Shown here piece after piece: positions 54,891 through 61,940 of a DNA stretch of 64,000 bases. Position numbers and translations under genes: made by a program. The DNA is from Mariniblastus sp. (GTDB lineage: Bacteria; Planctomycetota; Planctomycetia; Pirellulales; Pirellulaceae), in NCBI GenBank assembly GCA_011523945.1, contig WTFU01000044.1:1-64000 (forward strand), in the 5' to 3' direction. The stretch's first letter is position 1. Every line of letters starts with the position of its first letter. The notes beneath the pieces are model-generated. The model ran no database searches. It was not told the DNA's origin and worked only from the letters and a program-made list of their open reading frames with translations.

Positions 54891-55766
54891 TCAATTATCT
54901 TTTTTCGGCGCCTCATCAACTTCACCATCCGAATCTTTCCCTGCTGGCTTGGGCTTGGCCGGCAAAGCCTTGGTTTTGTCAACCTTGGGTGCCTTCACCT
55001 CGGATGCCGCCCGGGAGGTTTCGTCCGCTTTTGGATTATCTTTCTTGACCGGCATCTGATAGTTCTCTGAATGAATTAACATAAGCCGAACTAACTCGAG
55101 CATCTCCGAGAGGATTTGCTCACTGGCGGGAATATTCCCTTGCTCTGAATCCGTCATTGGAAAACTCTCCAATCGATCAGCGAGGATTTCGATTTGCTCT
55201 TGAAGGAAATTTAAATAATACCGATCACCAATTTTTTCATAGATATCTTCGACATTGCCCCTTACGAGTTTCAGCTTTTCCGGATCCTCAAGAACCGGAT
55301 ATTGTTTCACCAATAATTTCTCTTGTTCTGACAGCAATTCCTCATAAGAGGCCGCCAATTTGACCTTGAGTTTTTCTTCGAGATTCGCAACTAATTGCTC
55401 ACGCTCAACATCAAACGCGTCCATGTAGGCATCGGAATCCTTCTCAGCCTGCTCACGGAACACATCCATTACGTAAGGCCCCTGCTCCTCCATTAATTGA
55501 ACGAGTTGTTTCGTCAAAGGCTCAGCAAATTTGTCAGGCTCCGTCTGAATGATCCTCTGCACCTCAGCAATTCGCTGATTTTTAATCTCGTTATACAGAC
55601 CCGTGAATTTAAACACGGCACCGACTGCGAAAACTAACAATCCTGCAAACAAAATCATGCGAACTTTCGTGGCCCATCTCAGTGCACTCAGGATGCGTCT
55701 ACTTTCGTTCTCCAGTTCGCTGAGCTTTTTATTTAATATCTCGATTTGTTCCTCTTGCGTTGCCAT
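54891..55766 (-). CDS. Membrane-anchored coiled-coil protein (pair member 1)
   Basis: 291 residues, ATG at 55766 with GAGAAAGG upstream. An N-terminal coiled coil (EEQIEILNKKLSELENES) is followed by one membrane segment (about 36-54: ILFAGLLVFAVGAVFKF), then a long helical outer domain (about 60-215; YEELLSEQEKLLVKQYP) and a charged Lys/Pro/Ala tail (KALPAKPKPAGKDSDGE). No enzyme motif was found. Conserved in shape with the next gene. Likely a structural or scaffolding protein of the planctomycete envelope. Confidence 0.75.
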   Translation of the reverse strand: MATQEEQIEILNKKLSELENESRRILSALRWATKVRMILFAGLLVFAVGAVFKFTGLYNEIKNQRIAEVQRIIQTEPDKFAEPLTKQLVQLMEEQGPYVMDVFREQAEKDSDAYMDAFDVEREQLVANLEEKLKVKLAASYEELLSEQEKLLVKQYPVLEDPEKLKLVRGNVEDIYEKIGDRYYLNFLQEQIEILADRLESFPMTDSEQGNIPASEQILSEMLELVRLMLIHSENYQMPVKKDNPKADETSRAASEVKAPKVDKTKALPAKPKPAGKDSDGEVDEAPKKDN

Positions 55767-56125
55767 ACTGTACCTTTCTCAAGAATCAGAAATCATGTTT
55801 GGAAGTGATTGATCAAACGCGGCTTGAACGATCCCGAGTAACTTTTCTAGCGAAGCAAAAAGCACTTTGGTAGAAAATTACGATAAATTCAGCGTATAAA
55901 CCCGCCAATTCACACTGCTGGGGATGAACATTCTGTTTTAAGTTTTATTAACAGGCACCTTTATCCCCTTAGCGTCAATTACCTCCCTTTCAGAGCTTCG
56001 CCCGAACCCGCCGCTGCAACGACTCAAAGGCACAACTTGACCTCCCTCCCCGGCCTTAGCTGCCGTATAATTCGATTCCTTTCAGTCCCGCACCGATAGC
56101 GCAACCAATCAACCAAGGAAAACTC
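55767..56125. other. Divergent intergenic region
   Basis: 359 bases between the coiled-coil pair and pepF. No gene, repeat or strong hairpin was found. AAGGA at 56116-56120 is the ribosome-binding site of pepF. Confidence 0.5.
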
Positions 56126-57934
56126 ATGTCAGCTGAGACCGTCATCCGATTACCCGAACGAAGTGAAGTCAAGGAATCGGACACGTGGGACCTAACTCAG
56201 TTATTTGCAGACGATGCCCAATGGCAAATTGCTTTCGAAGAAATTGAAGATCAGATAAAAGGCTATGAGAAATTTCGAGGCACTCTCGGCAACAGCGCGG
56301 AATCACTTGCAGCCTGCCTGGAGTTTGACAGTGTTGTCGAACGCGCGGCCGAACGATTGGGCAACTATGCCTATTTAAAAACGGTTGAAAATCAAACCGA
56401 CAGTACTTATCAGCGAATGATGGGGCAGTTCCAAAATATTGCGACACGTGCTGGTGAGGCCGCAAGCTTCATTCGGCCCGAAATCCTCGCAATCCCCGAC
56501 GAAAAACTAGCCCAATTCATTGAATCACCATCACTCCAACTCTTTGGTTTGGCACTGGAACGGCTAACTCGATACAAAAAATTTACTCTCGGAGAAAAAG
56601 AAGAACAACTTCTGGCGATGCAGGGGGAAATGGCCGGAGCAACCTCAAAAATCTTCCGCCAACTACACGACTCTGATCTCAAATTCGGTAATGTGATCAA
56701 CGAGAAAGGAGAATCGGTCGAACTGTCTCCAAGCACATTTTCCCAGTTCTTGATTTCACCAGATCGTGAGGTTCGAAAAACTGCCTTCCACCAATTTTAC
56801 GAGCAATTCACTGCTCACGAAAACACTCTTGCGGCAACACTCTCCGGTTCGATCCAAAAAGACATTTACTACGCACGTGCCCGTGGCTATTCCAGTGCTC
56901 TGAACCAAGCACTCTATTCTGACAATATCCCGGAAACCGTCTACGACAATCTCATTGAATCCGTCCGCAACCATTTGCCGTCGCTCTATAAGTACTATGA
57001 CCTTCGCAAGCGAAAAATGGGCCTCGAACAAATCCATCAGTACGACACTTACGTTCCAATTTTGAGCGACATCGAAGTCCATCACACTTGGGATCAGGCG
57101 GTCGACGTTGTTTGCGAATCACTAGCTCCGCTTGGCACGGAATATTGTGACACGCTCCGTGCTGGCCTCTCAGGTCGTTGGTGCGACCGCTATCCCAATG
57201 CAGGGAAACAGTCGGGAGCATTTAGCTACGGAACCTACGACGGCATTCCGTACATCATGATGAATTACAAGCCGGCAGTGCTAAACGATGTATTCACGCT
57301 GACGCACGAAGCAGGTCACTCCATGCATTCCCATTATTCCATCAAAAACCAGCCTTATGAGTACTACAATTACACCATTTTTGTTGCAGAAGTCGCAAGT
57401 ACTTTTAACGAGCAACTGCTTACGAAACATATGCTCGATCACGCGGACGACGATCGACTGCGTGCCTATCTAATTAACAATGAAATCGATGGAATTCGAG
57501 GAACAATTATTCGCCAGACGATGTTCGCGGAATTTGAAAAAATCACTCATGCCATGGCAGAGTCGGGAGAACCGCTAACGGTTGAGTCACTAAAAACAAC
57601 TTATAGTAAATTACTGGCTGATTACTTTGGCCCCGACTTTTCAATCGATCCCGAATTGCCACTGGAGTGCATGAGGATTCCACATTTCTACCGCGCATTT
57701 TATGTTTACAAGTATGCAACAGGACTCTCAGCAGCCATTGCTCTTAGCCAACGCGTACTCAATGGCGGCGAATCCGAATTGGACGACTATCTTAGTTTCC
57801 TTAAAGGCGGTTGTTCCAAGTATCCACTCGACCTGCTTCGCGATGCCGGTGTTGATCTGGAAAGTCCTGAGCCAGTTGATACTGCATTAAAGCGCTTTGG
57901 AAGTCTCGTCGACGAACTTGATGACCTTCTTTAA
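56126..57934 (+). CDS. pepF: Oligoendopeptidase F
   Basis: 602 residues, standard for the M3B family. The N-terminal helical half opens WDLTQLFADDAQWQIAFEEI, a PepF hallmark. The zinc site is LTHEAGHSMHSHYS (about 391-404), with the third ligand Glu in FVAEVASTFNEQLL. GTYDGIPYIMMNY precedes it. RIPHFYRAFYVYKYATG is the C-terminal substrate Tyr/His block. PepF hydrolyses peptides of 7-17 residues in the cytoplasm. No signal peptide. The next gene starts 20 bases downstream. Confidence 0.95.
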   Translation: MSAETVIRLPERSEVKESDTWDLTQLFADDAQWQIAFEEIEDQIKGYEKFRGTLGNSAESLAACLEFDSVVERAAERLGNYAYLKTVENQTDSTYQRMMGQFQNIATRAGEAASFIRPEILAIPDEKLAQFIESPSLQLFGLALERLTRYKKFTLGEKEEQLLAMQGEMAGATSKIFRQLHDSDLKFGNVINEKGESVELSPSTFSQFLISPDREVRKTAFHQFYEQFTAHENTLAATLSGSIQKDIYYARARGYSSALNQALYSDNIPETVYDNLIESVRNHLPSLYKYYDLRKRKMGLEQIHQYDTYVPILSDIEVHHTWDQAVDVVCESLAPLGTEYCDTLRAGLSGRWCDRYPNAGKQSGAFSYGTYDGIPYIMMNYKPAVLNDVFTLTHEAGHSMHSHYSIKNQPYEYYNYTIFVAEVASTFNEQLLTKHMLDHADDDRLRAYLINNEIDGIRGTIIRQTMFAEFEKITHAMAESGEPLTVESLKTTYSKLLADYFGPDFSIDPELPLECMRIPHFYRAFYVYKYATGLSAAIALSQRVLNGGESELDDYLSFLKGGCSKYPLDLLRDAGVDLESPEPVDTALKRFGSLVDELDDLL

Positions 57935-57954
57935 TCTCATGTCCGAAAGTAAGC

Positions 57955-59841
57955 ATGACTGGCACCAAAAATCATTACGGCATTTCAAGAGGAATGAAAT
58001 TGACGCCTGCCAAACCAAGACTGCCGCAAGTAGGTTTTCGTGCAAATTGGCTCCGTATGAGCTTTGTCGTCTTTATTTGCCTGCTAGGCCTTTCGAAAGA
58101 GATCTCAGCTCAATCTTCATCCGTAGAAGATTCATCGCCCGACTGGCGGGGCGAACGAATTGCAGTAGAAAATGAATTCTTAAAGGACCTCAACCGGATT
58201 GCTGAGTGGTGTAACACCAATAGCAACCCCGAACTTGCGAAGACTACTTTGTCTTTGTTTACCGACCGCGACCCTCGTCGCCAGTACATCTTTATTCCTT
58301 CCGAAAAATCGATGCCAGTCCTACGGACGGAGGGGCCTCAAGAATGGCTTGACCAAGTCAACCAAGCCGCAACCGATCACGGGAACCGCATTTTCGAATT
58401 GGCAAAACTTGCAGCAGAGAAAGGCGCGGGCAGCTTCGCATATCAATTGCTACATGAAGTTTTATTTTATAATCGAGACCATCTGAAGACCCGGAACATA
58501 CTTGGCCACAAACGACAAAAAGACGGCTGGAATATCGCGCCTGACTCTTTGCGCGCTAAAACCGCGACTCGTCCGCATGACTTCGTGCAATGGCCCGCTA
58601 AAAGTTATGTTCGAGTGCTGACACCGCACTTTGAAATTGAATCCGACGCCGATGAAGCTCGGATCGCCTATCTGGCAAAAGAGCTTGAACAGGCTTATTT
58701 AATCTGGCGGCAGATATTTTACGACTACTGGGGCAGCTCAGATGCTGTAAAACGCTGGATTGATGGACGGGGTACTGCATCGCGGTCACGGCGGAGATAT
58801 CGAATTCTGTTTTTTAAGGATCGTGCTTCCTACTTGCAACAACTCGCACCGCTTGTGCCGGGGGTGGAAGTTTCCACAGGATACTACGACAGTAAAGCGG
58901 AAATTTCATTCTTCTATGACGGCGATAAAACTTCGGAAGATACGTGGCGCCACGAACTGACACATCAATTATTTCGAGAATCTGGACGCGCCACGAATCA
59001 AAAAGCGTTTGAAAACCAATTCATCTGGCTTGATGAGGGGATCGCAACTTACGCGGAATCAACCGCAAAAAATCAACATCTTTTTGGCGAGTATTACACG
59101 CTCGGGGGTTTTGACTCCCGGCGAATTCAATACGCTCGGTTTCGTCGTTTCTTGGAAAACTACCATATTCCATCAAAAGAACTCTCTGATCTTGGACGGG
59201 TGCAACTGCAACAACGAAATGATTTAGTGAAAATCTACTCGGAATCGGCAGGGCTTGCGGAATTCCTGATGAACAGTGAGCGAGGAGCACTTCAACCCAA
59301 GCTTAATCAATTCTTAAAAATCATGTACCAAGGCAAAGTCAAACCCGGGCGTTTTCAATCGGCCATCGGAATGACCTTCCTCGAACTCGATGAGCAATAT
59401 GTTGAATTTTTAAAAATTCAACCTACCGAGATAATACGTTTCTTAATTCGCCCCGATTTGAAAACAGAACTGTCGCTACCGGGAGTCAATTTAACAATTG
59501 AAGATTTCGAAGCAATTGGAAAATGCGTCCAATTGAACTGGCTAGATCTTTCAGGAAGCAGACTTCCGAGCGATTGTTTTCAAAAACTTGGGAACTGCAG
59601 CCAATTGAATCAGCTGTTCCTCAACGGCTGTCAACTGGAGCAAGGAGCTCTGAACAGCATCCCGGAATTACGCAGCCTTAGCGAAATTGACTTGAGCGAC
59701 TCATCTGTCAGCAACCCCGACCTGTCGCCCCTTTTCAAAGCGACTCAACTTCAATCACTTAATTTGACCCGCACACGTGTCACCGAAGAAGGCATCAACC
59801 TTTTGAAAAAAGAATTGCCCAACCTCACGATCATTCAGTAA
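57955..59841 (+). CDS. DUF1570-like metallopeptidase with C-terminal leucine-rich repeats
   Basis: 628 residues from the first ATG; ATGs at 57994 and 58057 are also possible. The hydrophobic segment MSFVVFICLLGLSKEISAQ is a signal peptide and starts at 58057, which may therefore be the true start. Middle domain: FEIESDADEARIAYLAKELE opens the DUF1570-type peptidase region, and the zinc motif is WRHELTHQLFRESG (HExxH, about 332-336), with WLDEGIATYAES 34 residues on giving a gluzincin-like third Glu. The last ~120 residues form LRRs (LNWLDLSGSRLPSDCFQKL, LQSLNLTRTRVTEEGINLL). The substrate is unknown; the repeats suggest substrate or partner binding outside the cell. Confidence 0.85.
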   Translation: MTGTKNHYGISRGMKLTPAKPRLPQVGFRANWLRMSFVVFICLLGLSKEISAQSSSVEDSSPDWRGERIAVENEFLKDLNRIAEWCNTNSNPELAKTTLSLFTDRDPRRQYIFIPSEKSMPVLRTEGPQEWLDQVNQAATDHGNRIFELAKLAAEKGAGSFAYQLLHEVLFYNRDHLKTRNILGHKRQKDGWNIAPDSLRAKTATRPHDFVQWPAKSYVRVLTPHFEIESDADEARIAYLAKELEQAYLIWRQIFYDYWGSSDAVKRWIDGRGTASRSRRRYRILFFKDRASYLQQLAPLVPGVEVSTGYYDSKAEISFFYDGDKTSEDTWRHELTHQLFRESGRATNQKAFENQFIWLDEGIATYAESTAKNQHLFGEYYTLGGFDSRRIQYARFRRFLENYHIPSKELSDLGRVQLQQRNDLVKIYSESAGLAEFLMNSERGALQPKLNQFLKIMYQGKVKPGRFQSAIGMTFLELDEQYVEFLKIQPTEIIRFLIRPDLKTELSLPGVNLTIEDFEAIGKCVQLNWLDLSGSRLPSDCFQKLGNCSQLNQLFLNGCQLEQGALNSIPELRSLSEIDLSDSSVSNPDLSPLFKATQLQSLNLTRTRVTEEGINLLKKELPNLTIIQ

Positions 59842-59919
59842 ACTCCCACCCAATCGTTAACATTTCAATTGTCCATTCTACTTCTTAACTATTAACTCTT
59901 TCTCAATTGGACTTCGCCG

Positions 59920-60699
59920 ATGAAACCTTGGAAACTCGCTGACAATAACTATGGTTATGTCAAAAACCAAAATTATGAAGTCGCAGTGCTTCCTCTCGGT
60001 GCCACCGAACCTCACAACCTTCACCTTCCCTACGGAACGGATCTGTTCGAAGCTTCAATCGTTGGAGATAAAATCTGCGAGGCAGCTCATCATGCCGGTG
60101 CCAAGGTTGTTCTGTTACCCACCATTCCTTTTGGTACCGAAACCAATCTCCGCGAGTTCCCCCTCGCAATCAATCTTAATCCATCCACCCTTCATATGGT
60201 CATTCGGGATATTGTTGACTCGCTGTTAAATGATGGTATTAAAAAAATCGTTTTGCTTAATAGTCACGGCGGAAACGGATTCAAACCACTCCTGAGAGAA
60301 CTGTCAGGTAAAAACGAAGCTCATGTTTTTTTATGCAATTGGTATCAAGCTTTAGAGGATGTCTACTTCGACATCTTTGAGAAACCGGAAGATCATGCCG
60401 GGGAAATGGAAACTTCATTTGGGCTCGCTTTTTTCCCCGAATTGGTCTCAAAAAATCCAGATGGCACCCTGAATGCGGACGATGGATCGAAAAGAGAAGC
60501 AAAACTGGAAGCGCTCAATCGAGGTTGGGTTTCCATTACGAGACCATGGCACCTTCTTACGCAAAACTCTGGTGCCGCAGACCCGCATGCCGCGAGTGAG
60601 GAAAAAGGACAAAAAATGATGGATGTATTGGTCGAAAGGCTTGGGAAGTTCTTAGTCGAATTATCAGACGAAAAAATCACCGATCAATTCCCGTACTAG
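59920..60699 (+). CDS. Creatininase-family amidohydrolase
   Basis: 259 residues. Metal ligands are visible in PLGATEPHNLHLPYGTD (Glu, His, Asp), LLNSHGGNGFKPLL and EDHAGEMETSFGLAF (His, Glu). The family includes creatininase, the riboflavin/F420 enzyme ArfB and the mycofactocin peptidase MftE; members cleave small cyclic amides or peptides using two metal ions. No pathway neighbour points to a particular substrate. Cytoplasmic. Good spacing to the tRNA-His gene that follows. Confidence 0.88.
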   Translation: MKPWKLADNNYGYVKNQNYEVAVLPLGATEPHNLHLPYGTDLFEASIVGDKICEAAHHAGAKVVLLPTIPFGTETNLREFPLAINLNPSTLHMVIRDIVDSLLNDGIKKIVLLNSHGGNGFKPLLRELSGKNEAHVFLCNWYQALEDVYFDIFEKPEDHAGEMETSFGLAFFPELVSKNPDGTLNADDGSKREAKLEALNRGWVSITRPWHLLTQNSGAADPHAASEEKGQKMMDVLVERLGKFLVELSDEKITDQFPY

Positions 60700-60799
60700 C
60701 CGTAAATTTGGGGTTGAGGCAAAAAACGCGTTGACCATCGAACAGCCTCAGCTTAAAATTTCGCCTCTGTGATCGAACCTTACGAATCGCAGCATCGAT

Positions 60800-60874
60800 G
60801 GTGGGTATAGCTCAATTGGTTAGAGCGCTGGATTGTGATTCCAGAGGTTGGGGGTTCAAGTCCCCTTACTCACC
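60800..60874 (+). tRNA. tRNA-His (GTG anticodon)
   Basis: Acceptor stem GTGGGTA/TACTCAC, D-loop AGCTCAATTGGTTAGAGC, anticodon stem CTGGA/TCCAG with loop TTGTGAT (anticodon GTG) and T-loop GGGGGTTCAAGTCCCC fold into a full cloverleaf. G at 60800 can pair with the discriminator C at 60874, the extra G-1 base that marks histidine tRNAs. The 3' CCA is not encoded. Confidence 0.97.
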
Positions 60875-60881
60875 CCTCGCT

Positions 60882-60917
60882 AAAGCCCGCAAGACTTCGG
60901 TTTTGCGGGCTTTTTTA
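60882..60917 (+). terminator. Terminator of the tRNA-His gene
   Basis: AAGCCCGCAAGAC pairs with GGTTTTGCGGGCTT around a TTCG tetraloop (C-TTCG-G, very stable), followed by TTTTT. Confidence 0.95.
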
Positions 60918-61046
60918 GCCTTCTTCCGACCGCATCACAAATAGCAGCACTCTGATGTGTTTCTATTGGTGCTGCTAATGATTTGCCTTTTTCAAATCCC
61001 CTCTAGGATTCTAACCCGTCTGTTTTGGTCAACATACTGATGGGAT

Positions 61047-61619
61047 TTGAAGATGGCAGTTTTTTCCAGCCGTCGTTTCTTGCGATGCCTTTTGTTTGGT
61101 TTTGCTGTACTTGCCCAAACCATTCCAGCCAAGGGACGAGAACAACTCAATTTGATTGGGTTTTCTGAATGTCACGTACAAACTGTTGGGATCGCTCAGA
61201 ATGTATTTAGCGACTTTCTTCTCCATGACATGGGCACTTAATTAGCAGATGCCTCACACTTGATAATGAAAAAACAGCTATCTCCCAACATAAGTAACAG
61301 ATCGGAGTTTGTGATAAAGAATCCTCAGCACTGGCAAACACCTCAGCTATGGGGCGTAGTGCTCTCAGCACCTTACATGCATGAGGGGAGGGTCGATTCT
61401 CTTCATGATGCAATCCTAGTCCACGGCGACGAGGCTGCGGCCTCTAGCGATAAGTACCAAAGAATAACACCATTCAACCGAGAATTGGTATTAGAATTCT
61501 TGAAGTCTCTGGGCAACCATTCGGCGGACAAAAATGAGATAATCTCACGTGAAACTCATGGTTGCCGAACTCCACCTAAACGGTCTCGCAGAGGCCGTCC
61601 TGTTAGACAACAGCCATAG
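61047..61619 (+). pseudogene. Decayed di-heme oxidoreductase (thiol oxidoreductase-type cytochrome) gene
   Basis: The frame at 61047 gives a signal peptide (FLRCLLFGFAVLAQTIPAKG), then IGFSECHVQT, where the expected CxxCH has lost its first Cys, and NVFSDFLLHDMGT, which matches the YSDLLLHDMG block. A TAA at 61239-61241 interrupts it. In the same frame after the stop, LADASH, then WQTPQLWGVVLSAPYMHEGR, SLHDAILVHGDEA and ELVLEFLKSLG complete the C-terminal half of a di-heme oxidoreductase. Family members are several times longer, so a large internal deletion is also implied. Codons after the stop are still of good quality, so decay is recent. Confidence 0.85.
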
Positions 61620-61940
61620 TTCGGACGGGCTCTGATGGCTTCCCTGCCGATTCAAGGACTGGCGATAGATCTCCGCAGTGAGTCTGAACGCGAGTCTCTC
61701 CGAATTTCAATCACATTTTGGCTCGATTTTTGACTGAATTTGATGGTCGATTTCCGACCATCGTTCCCACCGGTCTTCTAGAGAGAGTTATTACACAGAA
61801 CCTACACCAAATCGTGAACATTTAGTTCATTTTTACGCAGGGCGCGACTAAACTTGAGTCGAAGGCCATGAGCCTGACGAAATCTATCGATTTCAATATT
61901 TGATTCCCAATCTACGCCTTGTTCTGCTTCGGAGTTTACC
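61620..61940. other. Intergenic region with an 8-bp hairpin
   Basis: 321 bases without a gene. GATGGTCG (61742-61749) pairs with CGACCATC (61755-61762) around a five-base loop and might cut off read-through from the pseudogene. GGAG at 61931-61934 is the ribosome-binding site of the following gene. Confidence 0.55.

Noticed and set aside
61239..61241. In-frame TAA in the oxidoreductase pseudogene as a recoding site like the TGA at 21729
   Set aside because: The codon is TAA, not TGA, and the gene also shows a deletion and a lost heme Cys, so decay is the simpler reading.
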